Positions 23,965-34,980 of a stretch of DNA of 64,000 nucleotides are shown piece by piece; position 1 is the first letter of the stretch; every line of letters starts with the position of its first letter. Below the pieces are notes generated by a model. That model was not told the DNA's origin. It made no database searches and saw only the letters and a list, made by a program, of their open reading frames with translations. Position numbers and translations under genes: made by a program. This stretch comes from Zantedeschia hybrid cultivar (lineage: Eukaryota; Streptophyta; Magnoliopsida; Alismatales; Araceae), in contig JARZZO010000016.1 of assembly GCA_030544215.1 (NCBI GenBank), positions 54,601,501 through 54,665,500 on the forward strand, written 5' to 3'.

Positions 23965-26900
23965 TGTAAGGATTGAGGCTTCGGATAAAATTATCGGGTT
24001 GAATTCGACTTAACGGTATTCAGTGTGGATTTTCTTGAAGGCCTAGAGTGGGCTATAAATCACGTCCATCGTGCTCAACGCCTTTGGTGAAAGACATCTT
24101 CCTGGATCGATGCGATTCAGAGACATGCATGCACACCTGCGGCCATGCATGGGGGCCACGTAGCTGACCCTTATTTAGTTGGCTGAAGCCCATCTGCCAT
24201 GGTCAACGAGGTGTCGAGCCTTGGTGGGAAGTACCTGAATCCCTCCTTTTCCCTCTCTTCTCTCTCTCCCTCCATTCCCTCCATCCTCCAAGATCTTCCA
24301 CTACCACTCCACCTCTCCAAGCCCTTCTCCACAACACTACCACCTCCATCTCCACTGCGACCTCGTACTCCCCGAGTGGCGACTGACATCTCGGCGGGGT
24401 TCAGCTTCGACCGTAGCTTTGGCAGTGGCTTGGCAGTGCGGTGACTAGGTGGCAAGGAGGCAGGATGCATGGCTGCTCGTGGTGGCATCGCGACGGCGGT
24501 GCGGTGGTGCTTCCACGGCGTGGGGACTCCACGTGAGTCGAGAGTAGTCTGAGTTAACTGGTAGGGTGATGATTAGTGATGATCTTCAAGTGAGTTTTGA
24601 TCGGCTAATTGCATGGTTTTGATAGTTTCATGTAGAAGTCCATGATTATGATCTCTTCCTCCATCCCCCCTTCATGGCAAGCTTAGTCTTAATTCTATGC
24701 ACAAAATGATTTCATGTCGATTATGGTGCTTTCATGTCGATTGGACGATTCTTGTTTTTATGGGATTTTGGGAGGATTATAAGCATGTTTATGGGGGATT
24801 TTCCTTATGATAATCATGTCTATGGTGGATTTACAATTATCATGCTTGATGGATATGCTTGGTGGATAATTCTCTTGTTAATGATGGTAACTGTGTAGAA
24901 TTGCTTAAGAGATTGTGAACCATGTTTTAATGGGGTTTATGGGAGCCATTTCGTCTGTAATTCATGTAAATTCGTGGTAATTCTTGAGGTACGGTGTGGT
25001 TTGGGATGACCAGGGAGAGGTTCTCCATGATCTGGTCTCGAGTGATGTAGCGCGTCCAAGCAGGCTGATACATTTTGCAAAAGGCTTCGACCTACGTGGA
25101 CGCGATTCAGGTCTAGTTCTAAGAACCCGAGGCCCACTGTTTCTCTTGCATTCATTGAGTGTATCTGATACATATTCACGTTAATTCCTTTATAAATTAT
25201 GTAGATTAAATTCTTATATATTTGTTACATAATTTCTACAATTGCGTGCTTGAAATCATACACCGGGGTGGGGCTTTTCCATGTACTCGTACTTTGCATG
25301 ATTCATGCTTGTGTAGTTTTGGATCTCGAGTGATGATATCTGTTAGTTTTTATACCCTATGTTGATGTGGGAGTGGCATGGTGACACTTAGGAGGCGAGG
25401 GTCACTGGGTGGACTCCGGAGCAGTAGATAGTGCTGGTGTGGGAGTGGAACACTATGGATTTTCGTCACTCTTATGACTGAGTGGAGGTAGAACCACTTA
25501 GGGCTAGATAGGGCAGAGTAGCCTAGGGCTACCCAAGGGGTTACTGCTTTGTCTCAGTGGGTCGACGGTTATCGGTTATAGCTTTATAGTTATTCTTGCG
25601 TGCTTACTTTCCAGTTATGCATTTTACTTATTACTTTATTACACAACATTACTTGCCTCTCTCCATGTGTTACAGTTGTGTGTGGGGTGTGGGGATCACA
25701 GGATCCCTACTGAGCCCATTTCCCAGTGTGGCTCACTCCCTACGTTTTCAGGTGAGGGTTCTCAGCGAGCATAGGAGTTTTCAGAATCGTTTGGAGTAGC
25801 GCGCCAACAACCTTTTATTTCGAGGTATGCCCCAATATAGTTGTACTATTTTTAGCTGTATGTGTAAGGATTGAGGTTTCGGATCCGGTTATCGGGTCAG
25901 TTTCAGGGTTGGATCCCTCGGTTTGGGCCCTTGTGGAGCTGGGGCTTGTGTTCTTTATCACGTCGAACTTTCGAGACGCGGTTCAAACGACGTCCGGTTA
26001 GGTGAACGCATTTTAGGTTGTGCCACGTGGGCTAGTTTTGGGCTGCGGGAGTACGGCCCCGGTCTTATCGTCTGAATAGGTCTTACATGGACGACGTCAT
26101 TCAGAGTACGGCCCTAGTTTGTCAGTGTACGACCCGTACTTGTCATCTGAATGACGTCGGGCTTGGACGACGCGTTTTACCTAGTTTCAGTTTGAGCCCG
26201 CGAACCCTCCCTCTTTTCCCTCATTCTCTCCTTTCTCTTCTCTCTCCTCTCTTCCCTCCGGCTCCCTTTCTCCCTTCTCCTTCCTTTCCTCTCCCCATTC
26301 CTCCTCTCCCTCCACTTCATCAACCTCCTAACTTCCTCTACTACTACCACCACTTCTTCCGCGACGCATTTCTCTCCGGACGGCGTCCGACGCCCCGATG
26401 GAGTAACGACGTCCACGGCGGTATCGGCGGCGGTGTGTGGTGAGGCGGTTCGGCGGCTTGGAGCTCAGAGGAGTTCGAGTAATCGGTAGGGTGACGATCC
26501 TCGCGATGTTTTATTTAAAAACAATGTTTTCCCGCTTTGGAGCATGTTTATGAGATTTTTGAGGTGAAAATACTAATTACATGCTATGAGGAATTGTGGG
26601 TTTTTATTGGGTACTTAGTTTCTCCTCCTCCCTCTCTATTTTTATGGTGTTTTGTGCGAATTTGGGGGAGAAATCCCGTTTTGTAACTCGGGGAGGCCGG
26701 AGGAGAACATGTCTGTGAGGGTTAAATGGTGCGATTTTTAGGTGAGGGTTCCAAGCAGGCGTAACGAGGAGAGTATTGCCTTGGGTTGCGCGCCAGCAAC
26801 CACTGTTCCGGAGTATGTCTCGATGTAGTTGTTATTTTCTTTTCTGTCCTGTACGCTTAATTATTTCTTTTATGTTGGAGTATGTAATTAATTGCTGAGT

Positions 26901-27323
26901 CAAGTCGAATTGTAATAATTTTTAATTTCTGCACTTCCTTTACAATTCGATGTGATGTGGATGTTTAGCTTAGTTTATCATTTATTTCCCAGACTTATCA
27001 AGATCCTAGTTTGGCTCCAAATTTAATGATTCGGTACCCATTTAGTAATCGGATCCCCGATTATAAGGTGACGGGTCGTTACAGTATGCACTTATATTTC
27101 TTTTTAGCTGTGGACAATGTACTTATTTGTTAAGTTGAGTCAGACTGTAATAATTTTTATTTTTAGCACCTTCTATTTTATAGTTCGATATTTAGTTGTT
27201 TGTTTAACTTAATTTATCACTTATTTTCTAGACTTTCTTTGACATCTCGGTTTGGTCTAGTTATAACAATCCGAAATCCATTTAGTAATCAGATCTTCGA
27301 TTATAGGGTAGTGGGTCGTTACA
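23965..27323 (+). repeat. 3' LTR of gypsy element 2, interrupted
   Basis: It starts TGTAAGGATTGAGGCTTCGG after the polypurine tract and ends GGGTCGTTACA at 27323. A related solo LTR with a 5-bp duplication occupies 25863-27083, so the LTR consists of 23965-25862 plus 27089-27323, about 2.1 kb. The small open frames at 24199-24488 lie in this LTR and are not genes. Confidence 0.85.
25863..27083 (+). mobile_element. Solo LTR of a related gypsy family (1221 bp)
   Basis: It begins TGTAAGGATTGAGGTTTCGG and ends GACGGGTCGTTACA. Perfect GTATG duplications lie at 25858-25862 and 27084-27088. Both termini resemble those of the surrounding LTR, so the families are related, although the interiors differ. 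Plus orientation is inferred from that collinearity. Confidence 0.9.
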
Positions 27324-27528
27324 AACTCAGTTTGGGAATTTTTTGATTTGGTTGGTTTGGTTTGATCTCATATTTTGGTTCAGTTTGTTTCAAAATTTTT
27401 CTTCAAAACCAAACAATATCAAACCATGAACATTTCTAACTCCGCGATAACAATTTTTTCACTACAATATCTGTTTAGAATATTTTATTTCTCAATCCCC
27501 ATAGGAATATTTTACCATTGCATTATTT

Positions 27529-27530
<2 letters not shown>
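27324..27530. other. AT-rich junction with GGTTTGGTTTG-type repeats
   Basis: Sequence such as TTGGTTTGGTTTGATC and CAAAACCAAACAA resembles a worn copy of the hAT-type MITE family seen complete at 59806-60508. No ends are preserved. Confidence 0.3.

Positions 27531-27561
<31 letters not shown>
27531..27561 (+). repeat. (AG)n microsatellite
   Basis: About 15 uninterrupted AG units. Confidence 0.97.
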
Positions 27562-27565
<4 letters not shown>

Positions 27566-28009
27566 GGAGTGGGTCTCCTCCTCCGGCATCGGCACCTCCA
27601 GGCTGATTAGTATGGTAAGTATAGACGAACCACCTTCCTATGATGAGAAGAAGAGGCTCCATAAGGCTCTAAGCATGCCTTGCAGCACAAGAATCTCAAT
27701 TCTACAGGATCTTCCAAGATTAGGAAAACTAAACATGAGAATGGTTGATTTGTTTAGAGAATGAAACCTTGTATAGCTTTCCATACTATGTACGTTTCTC
27801 TCTATACTCATTTGTTTGAATATATATAAAGAATTGAAGAAGGGGTCTAGCTCCCTCAAGCAGAGCACCCCTAACTTCCACCTCCTCTGTTGTGCTCCCT
27901 ATTCTCTCTGTTCATGCTTGTCTCTTTATTGTATCAGAGCCATAAAGGCTTAGTGGCTGACATCTTCCAATAGCACCCCACCATAAGTAGCTCTGAGGTC
28001 TCCTCTATC

Positions 28010-28990
28010 ACTCCTATTTCTATGCAAAAACTGCCTTTCCCCTCCAACCTTGCTACTTCTTCACTACTCCATCTTGTTCCTTTTTCATCCAATGGCCAAG
28101 TCATGTCGCTTCTCCACATGAAGCTCAAGTATGACAACTACCTAGGATGGAAGCTTCAAGTGGAAGCTATCCTCTAGTCTCAAGGCTATAGAGGGATCAT
28201 CAACAACACCGAGCCATCTCCTATGGTGACCATCCCTAACGAGAAGAACCCTCAGCTTCTCCTCACCAATCACGCATGTGAAGCCTGGGCAAGAAAAGTC
28301 CAGCTGGTCCTTAGCATCCTACTTGCCTCCACGATTGAACTACAAAGTACATGGTTGGTTGTAGAACATCCAAAGCTGCACGGGACGCCCTCAACAAGGC
28401 ATTTGCATCCCACTCGCGTGCTTCCATATTTTACTTGAGGACGGAGCTCCAAATAATTTGCCGTGGCAGGAGATCGGTGTTTGACTACATCCAAAACATC
28501 AAGACGATCGCTATCAACCTAGTGGTAATTGGCTATCCCATCCCTAAATCTGACTTGGTCATGCAGGTCCTCGTTGGCCTCGGCACCCCATATGAGTCGT
28601 TCATCCTTGCTATCACCCCACGCATGGATGCCATCTCCCTTGAAGAGCTCCACGGCAATCCTCCTTCCCCTCCATCAACACGGTGACCCGAGGATGGACC
28701 GACTCCACCAAGCGGGGTGGTCATCGTGGCGGTCCAGGCAATCGTGGAAAGAACAGTGGCGGTTATCGTTACCAAATTTGTCTTGGCAATAGCCATCGGG
28801 AACATGAGTGCCCCTAGCACCTCAACCAAACCTTCCTCAGTTAGTGGCCTCCTCTTCTCTGTCAATGGCAGTGCCGTCTTCACTGCATCCTATGGCCCTC
28901 TTCTAAGGCTCTCTTGCTGCATAGAGAACCCCACTACGTTGGCTCCACCACTTGTGCCTCTAGCCCTTTTCACATGCGAGCTGGCCTCTC
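28010..28990 (+). pseudogene. Ty1/copia gag remnant
   Basis: Frames give LLHMKLKYDNYLGWKLQVEA, then a region with ASHSRASIFYLRTELQ, VFDYIQNIKTIAINLV and VMQVLVGLGTPYESF, the UBN2/copia gag pattern. A TAG (about 28175) and frame changes near 28345 and 28680 break it. The zinc-knuckle region and pol are degraded or absent. Confidence 0.75.
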
Positions 28991-29303
28991 CCGAGCCTTG
29001 ACGACATGAGTCCAGCTCCCTAGTTCTACTCACCCATATTTTGGTGGATTTGTACCAAGCCACAAAGCTGATTGTCCTCCCTGCCAACCGGCGTGTGCCC
29101 ACCAATAGCCATACCACCTTCCCATAATGAGAAGGAAAGAGCTCCCTAAGGATCTAAGAGTGCATTGCAGCCCAAGAATCCTAATTCTACGGGATCTTCT
29201 AAGAAAAAGAAAGCTAAACAAGGGAAAGGTTGATTTGTTAGAGAAGCAAATCTTGTATAATTTTCTATACTATATATGTTTCCCTCTGTACTCATTTGTT
29301 TGA

Positions 29304-29851
29304 GAGTAATGTTTATTACACTGAGGGATTAGATAATTTTTATTTAGTGCAACATCAATCATCTTACAATGTAAGATGACATTGATCCACATGAATTAAA
29401 TAATTTTTTATTCGAGTGAGTCAGATAAGTATTACATGTGAATATAGGATTCTGGGTACGACAAATACACGTGAGCACGACAAATATTTCGTAGGCATGA
29501 CAACTTGTTATGTTCATGAATTATTTGTTATGTTCAAAAAATATTTATCATATACACATAAGTAGGGATGACAAATATTTCTAGACATGATAAATACTTT
29601 GTAGACATGCTAAATACCATTTGTCATGTTCAAAATCTATACACAAATATGTCGAGATGATAATATTTTATTTGTCATGTCGACTTGTCATGCCCAATTG
29701 TATTTATCATACTTAGAACCTATACTCGTATTTAATACTGTCTCGCTTACTCGAATAAAAAATTATCCAATTTACTTGTCATCAACCCATGTGAATCAAT
29801 ATCATCTTGTATTACAATATTACAAGATGATTCAACTTACTGTACTGACTC
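29304..29851. mobile_element. 548-bp foldback MITE inside the copia 3' LTR
   Basis: The insertion is shown by alignment of the two copia LTRs and is flanked by the 8-bp repeat TTGTTTGA (29296-29303 and 29852-29859). Its ends pair over roughly 120 bp; for example CATCAATCATCTTACAATG pairs imperfectly with the right arm, and AATTTTTTATTCGAGT pairs with ACTCGAATAAAAAATT. An 8-bp duplication suggests a hAT-type source. It is non-coding. Confidence 0.8.
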
Positions 29852-29968
29852 TTGTTTGAATGTATATAAAGAATTGAAGAAGCGGTCTGGCTCCCTCAAA
29901 CAGAGCACCCCCAGTTTCCATGTCCTCTGTCTTGGTCCCCGTTCTCTCTGTTCGTGCTTGTCTCTTTA

Positions 29969-30360
29969 GTAAGGGCACTTCGCCTCTGCTGACTTCCCAG
30001 ACCCGAGGATGCTGACCCAGTTACAGATCCCCACTGCCACCATCACCGGTGGAGTGTCGCGGCATCGTTCGCCCTGCCGCACTCCAGCAGCTTCCTTGTC
30101 TCCTCCGCTTGAGAGTGTAGTACTTGACGAATCAGGTGTAGAGGAGGTCGAACTGAGGAGGTCGTACTTCCAGGTCGGGCGGGCACCCTCGCCGCCGCGA
30201 CAGCCACCAGAGACGGGTCCTCCGGGGCGAGGCCGGCATAGTGGAGGTGGACGGCGTGCTTCAGGTCCACTAGCCTCGACATGATCCTGTGTGTTGGGGC
30301 GGCCGCGGTGAGGTCTCCGCCTTCGGCATTGACACCCCCAGCCTGGGGCGGTGCATAAAG
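29969..30360 (-). other. GC-rich segment with an 80-codon minus frame, unrecognised
   Basis: The GC-rich island on the minus strand carries MSRLVDLKHAVHLHYAGLAP from 30282 and continues Ala/Arg/Val-rich to a stop at 30043. The frame is also open for some distance upstream of this ATG. The composition resembles monocot coding sequence. I do not recognise the family; it could be a captured exon or a gene relic. Confidence 0.25.
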
Positions 30361-31680
30361 AGTGAGATGGAGATTGGGGGTATTATCATATTATGGTTTA
30401 TATGGGGTTAAAAGTTAACCTTAGTTACTTTCTTTTTGAGTCTAGCTATGAAATGTTACGGTAGGGACATTTTTTGCAACAACGAGGTCATTAATCACAA
30501 TACAAAAATAATTGGACAAAAATGTAATTATATGATTTTGGTAGTTATACGTAAATATGAATTATGTAGAAGATTATCTACAAGTATGATATCTTTAAAA
30601 AATTATCTGTAAAAGTTTCTATTTTTTTGACCGAATATATATGGTATATTAAATTTTAATTATTAGACTGATTATTAATTTATAAGATAATTAATAATTT
30701 TAAATTCATAACTTAATAGATACCATCACCAAATTCGACTTCTCCCCTTCTTTGTAATCTCAATCGAATTAGACAAATTTATTATCCATTAGATAACATC
30801 TGAAATCGAATATTTGAATAATACTAAGAGTACTAATTCAATCTCTCTATGTAAGATCGGCCATTCAGTGGATAGTAGTACAAGCAACTTGTACTTGCAG
30901 CATGAGTTGTACTGGTTCCCGCGGTACTACTGTGGCGAGGGGGGCCATATAAACAGGGCAGTGCCACCGCCCGCGGCGTGCCCGCCACCCGCCCTGTTGT
31001 TGGAGGCGGCAGGGCGGGGGAAGTAGTAGCCTGGCCTCCTCTTCTCCTGCTCCATTTTACGTTATAAGTTTGATCCAGTATCTAAAGAAAGGTTGAGATT
31101 TTTACATGAACAGGTCGTGTGTCGAAGATCTCAGCTGTGCGAAGCTTTCTGATGTGCGTTGGATCAAATTTAATGGCAGCGTTCATCAAAAGAGATACGC
31201 GTCTTCCTCGATTGGATGATCGGACACATCCAGGTGGTGACTTCTGATGTCAATTGCAGCGTTGAAATCGCTAATGGTGCCTCTGGAATAGTATGAGAGC
31301 TTTCCTTAACTTGTTTTATTTAGAGATTTTTGTATATATGCCCTAGAAACTAGTGTATTTGTATCCACACCTCCAACTCTCATATATGAAATATTTTTAA
31401 AACCTTAAGAAACATTGTGGTTATATTATTCCGTCAAAATGTGCCAAAAATATTTTAACTATGTTTACATGTATATTTCTAACTTCACTAGAATTTTGCA
31501 TTGTGTGCGCTTGACTTACTTTATATGAACTTGTAGAATTTTTGTGACATATTTGACAAAAATGTATAATTGCAACACTTTTAAGATTTTTTAACGTATT
31601 TCATAAAGTATATGAGAGTTAAGAATATAAATATAAATATTAATCTTCAAAAGTATATATGCAAAAAACCCTTTCATTTA
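30361..31680. other. Intergenic DNA
   Basis: AT-rich, with a short GC-rich patch near 30915-31030. No gene, RNA or bounded repeat is visible. Confidence 0.5.
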
Positions 31681-31687
31681 TTCTTGG

Positions 31688-32280
31688 TCACCATTTTGAC
31701 GTTAAATGTGGAGGAAGATTATTACATCACGTTTTTTTGTCATCTTGTGTAATCATAGCATTCTTCTTTTTTCTCTTGCGAGAAAGAAAGTAGATTTTTA
31801 TTTTTGTTTATCTTTTTAAACTATGAGTGCACTTATCCTTTAAATGAAAGCTGTCCCAGACACGGCCCAACGTACCTTGGATCACATATAACTGCAATTT
31901 TTTTTTGTCAGAAATATTTACAAAGCCTCTTTAGATTAGAGCATTCATTAAAGGTCTTCCTCAATTGGATGTCAGGGTATCTAAATGTTTGCTCTGGATC
32001 ATAGTAGTATATCTTTCCGTCTGTTACCATGCATTTTACTTGTACTTAGTGTACTTAGTCACCCTTTTGGCATTAAACGTGGAGGAGGATTATTATATCC
32101 AATTTTTTTGTCATCAAGAGCATCGTTACCAGAACAGTTGACCTTGTGAAGGGTGGTAAAAAAAAAATAAAAATCCAAATACAACATAACAGCAATTTCT
32201 ATCTTATCTCATGAGGAAGGAAGTAGATTTTTCCTTTTTTAGCCGTAAGTCACTTGTCCTATTCTTTCACCTCCACTGAG
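31688..32280 (+). repeat. Diverged tandem duplication upstream of plastocyanin
   Basis: Two blocks (about 31688-31860 and 32047-32265) share the order CATTTTGACGTTAAATGTGG / CTTTTGGCATTAAACGTGG, then GGAGGATTATTA-like, TTTTTTTGTCATC and GAAAGTAGATTTTT-like sequence. A related piece with CGTCTTCCTCGATTGGATG / GGTCTTCCTCAATTGGATG is at 31199 and 31956. The duplication ends about 370 bp before the plastocyanin ATG. Confidence 0.7.
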
Positions 32281-32397
32281 AAAACCACAACGCTTTCAGT
32301 CGGTATTTACTCGTTCCTAGACTGTACTGGCGTGGCAACACGAGTGATGTAGGGCGCAGGATTCCTGCACCACACACGCACACGCATATCGGCCCAA

Positions 32398-32561
32398 TCC
32401 ACGTCGGAGGATATCATCCCCGTCCCAACCAATAGAACTGCCCACACTGGATAAGCCCCCTCCACCTGCGCCACCCATTCCTCTATCTCTTCCTCGGCCC
32501 ACGAAGCACAACTCCAGCCACCCACTACCTCCCTCTACATCCTCCCCACCTGTGTATATAT
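32398..32561 (+). promoter_or_regulatory. Plastocyanin promoter elements
   Basis: CCACGTCGG (32399-32407) has an ACGT core. CCAAT is at about 32428 and the I-box-like GATAAG at 32450-32455. The TATA box TATATAT is at 32555-32561, about 86-92 bp before the ATG. G-box-like and I-box elements together are typical of light-regulated photosynthesis genes. Sites were recognised by eye; function is inferred. Confidence 0.6.
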
Positions 32562-32646
32562 GCTGCTGCAGCATCTCCAGCCTCCCTGCTCTTCGCGCCC
32601 CTCCCGCATCGCCATCTCCATCTCACCGGCGCCCGCAGTACCGGCC

Positions 32647-33147
32647 ATGGCCAGCCTGACAGCAGCAGCCGTCTCCATCCCCAGATTCACCGGCCTCAAG
32701 GCCGGCTCGGCCGCCCCCGCCGCGAAGGTGGCCGCCTTCGCCCCCGCCAGGTCCGTCTGCATGGCCGCCAGGGCCTCCCTGAAGGAGGTGGGAGCCGCGG
32801 TGGTGGCCACGGCCGCTAGCGCCATCCTGGCCGGCAACGCGCTGGCCTTCGACGTGAAGCTGGGCGGGGACGGCGGGGAGCTGGCCTTCGTGCCCAGTGA
32901 GTTCAGCGTGGCGGCGGGCGAGACGATCAACTTCACGAACAACGCCGGGTTCCCCCACAACGTGGTGTTCGACGAGGACGAGGTGCCGTCGGGCGTGGAC
33001 GTGTCGAGCATCTCCATGAGCGACGAGGACCTCCTCAACGCCCCCGGCGAGAAGTACAGCGTGACGTTGAAGGAGAAGGGCACCTACGTCTTCTACTGTT
33101 CGCCTCATCAGGGAGCTGGTATGGTGGGCAAGGTGACCGTCAACTAG
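32647..33147 (+). CDS. PETE: Plastocyanin precursor, chloroplastic
   Basis: Plastocyanin carries electrons from cytochrome b6f to photosystem I in the thylakoid lumen. The 166-aa precursor is a single exon, starting at the ATG in GCCATGG. A frame extends upstream to 32560, but that ATG lies within the TATA region and before the expected transcription start. Residues 1-67 are a bipartite transit peptide: an Ala/Ser/Arg-rich stromal part, then a hydrophobic lumen-targeting part (VGAAVVATAASAILAG) ending NALA, with Lys rather than twin Arg before it, as expected for the Sec route. The mature protein is 99 aa, the usual length. Its type 1 copper ligands are all present: His37 (GFPHNVVF), then Cys84, His87 and Met92 in YCSPHQGAGMVGKVTVN. 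The acidic patch DEDEVP and SDEDLL is kept. Mature residue 1 is Phe rather than the usual Ile/Val/Leu. GC-rich codon use contrasts with the AT-rich flanks. The gene appears intact. Confidence 0.97.
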   Translation: MASLTAAAVSIPRFTGLKAGSAAPAAKVAAFAPARSVCMAARASLKEVGAAVVATAASAILAGNALAFDVKLGGDGGELAFVPSEFSVAAGETINFTNNAGFPHNVVFDEDEVPSGVDVSSISMSDEDLLNAPGEKYSVTLKEKGTYVFYCSPHQGAGMVGKVTVN

Positions 33148-33448
33148 ACTGGAATTGAGACGGGGGAGGGGGGTTGTTCTTTGCCAACCCCTTTCTCTCT
33201 CGCTTTCTTTCTTTCTTTCTTTTTGTATCCTCTTGGTTTGCTAAAGGTAAAGGGTAACATTTGAACATGTATGAGGAGAAGTAATGCCTTCTGTTTATCT
33301 CAAGAGTGCATGAGGCTGAGGATGGTGGTTGCTTCCTTTTTGTGTCCACTGGAGTTGTGGAAGCCTAGCTTCCAAATCCATATTGGACACATCCCTTATG
33401 TCTATACATAATAACTACTAGTACTTTGATTTCAATCATGTATGTGCG

Positions 33449-33471
33449 CTCTCTCTCTCTCTCTCTCTCTC
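33449..33471 (+). repeat. (CT)n microsatellite
   Basis: About 11 CT units downstream of the plastocyanin gene, beyond the likely 3' UTR. Confidence 0.95.
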
Positions 33472-33479
33472 ATAAGCAT

Positions 33480-34838
33480 TGTGGAGATGAAAATGCTAAA
33501 GAGTACCATGATGTCTGTGGAGGGGTTGAGTTTTGCTATGATATCCACAATTCTTGCATTGTGAAACTATAATTAAATTGTATATTTTTTTCTAACTAAT
33601 AGTGTATACTTTTGTTATGATATACTAGTTAATAATACGTACTCTGCATGTGTATGTCCTGAAAAAGAAAAATCTACAAAGTAATAATATCTTTGAAAAG
33701 TATTTTCTATACGTATATTTCATTAGGACAGTATGTATCATAGTGTCTATCTATTTTGATGAAAAAGATACCTTCTTTCAATAGAATTTATAGCTACTAA
33801 TATATGCATCATTGAAAGATGATAAAAAAACATTTTGCTTGAAGGTCATTTCAAATCCAACTAAACTATGGAACTTTGAAAAACAAGTAATGACATAAGT
33901 GGGGTGAAAAAAGGCCTTTGCACTTGTCGAGTGGATGCTATGGAATAAAATGTTTAGCAAGCTTAACATAAGAATATTATAAAAAAGAAAGATAAATAAT
34001 GAAACTATATTTTTTTACGAAGTCATGGGAAACTTTTATACTGATGCCTATGTGCAATGTTCAATGCTTAGTCCTTCTGAATATTTTGGCTGATACATTT
34101 AACATCTGATCTTATTATGTTACTGCTATTCACTTCAAGAACAATTATATGAGTATTTTAATCTATAATTTTTTTTTTCTATTTTGAAATATTTTGTCCA
34201 TTTTATATGGCAATTTTGATTAAGTTCTCCAAACTGATTAACTTTAACAACACCACAAATTATATGCACATATATATTATCCATGCACACAAAGTAGTTT
34301 AAATTTTTAATAGCAAAAACATAATTTAAAAATTAACGTGGCAGTATGCGAAGATGTATCTCCGTCCTCACCAGATTATCTCAAGACCCCTAGAACATCT
34401 GTAGGGTATCTATGCAAATATTTACTTTGTAATTAAAAATTCGTGGTTTACACGTAACTTGGGTATATACTAAAGTTTTAAAAAGAATGATACACATGCA
34501 AATATGTATTTTATAAGGATGACTTTATGCTCTATAAGTAATGCGGATTGTAAAAATATATTAATTTTTATATGACTAAAAAGAACTTAAATAATTTAAT
34601 TTTCTGATATAGATATATAAATCGTTTAAAACTACATAAGATACCTGCATAAATAATTAATTTGATATGAATTCATATGTTGCATGTAACCTGAATATGT
34701 TTTAAAACATTTTAGGACAAAAAGATTAGACCGATGCATTCAGTGGATAACAAGTTAAAATGTAAAGATTTGTTGAATTGGATGAGACAAACGCTGTGAG
34801 GGAAAGTAGATAAAAGACCATGACCAATTGTGTAACGA
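33480..34838. other. Intergenic DNA
   Basis: AT-rich. No gene, RNA or defined transposon end is seen. Confidence 0.5.
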
Positions 34839-34965
34839 ACTGAGATCCTCTATGTCTAAGTTTAGATCGGACTCAATCAATAAAGAGAGAAGGGAAGGGG
34901 GTCCTCCTCCCCCTCCCTCTTTACTAATTGAGTCCAGTCCAAACTTGGACGTAGAAGAACTCAAC
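34839..34965. repeat. 127-bp foldback (hairpin-forming) sequence
   Basis: The left arm, CTCTATGTCTAAGTTTAGAT then GGACTCAATCAATAAAGAG, pairs with the right arm CTCTTTACTAATTGAGTCC then AGTCCAAACTTGGACGTAG. Pairing is about 80% over roughly 60 bp per arm, closing on a purine/pyrimidine-rich tip (GGGAAGGGGG opposite CCCCCTCCC). It is either a tiny MITE or a hairpin RNA locus. Confidence 0.75.
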
Positions 34966-34980
34966 TTAAGATGAGAAGAG

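Larger units (their letters stand above)
27630..29968 (+). mobile_element. Short Ty1/copia remnant with two LTRs
   Basis: Two direct repeats of about 300 bp bracket an internal region of only about 1.2 kb. The left LTR runs from about 27630 to 27928, with a TATA box TATATATAAA at 27821-27830. The right LTR runs from about 29115 to 29968 and is split by a 548-bp MITE. Directly after the left LTR comes TTGTATCAGAGCC, close to the initiator-tRNA-Met primer site common in copia elements. The interior has only a broken gag, with no integrase or reverse transcriptase, so this is an internally deleted copy. The outer edges are uncertain by about 15 bp. Confidence 0.75.

Noticed and set aside
32560..32646. 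Upstream extension of the plastocyanin frame to an earlier ATG
   Set aside because: That ATG lies within the TATA region, before the expected transcription start; the transit peptide begins correctly at 32647.
32535..33108. Long antisense frames opposite plastocyanin
   Set aside because: GC-rich third positions open the opposite strand; no domain.
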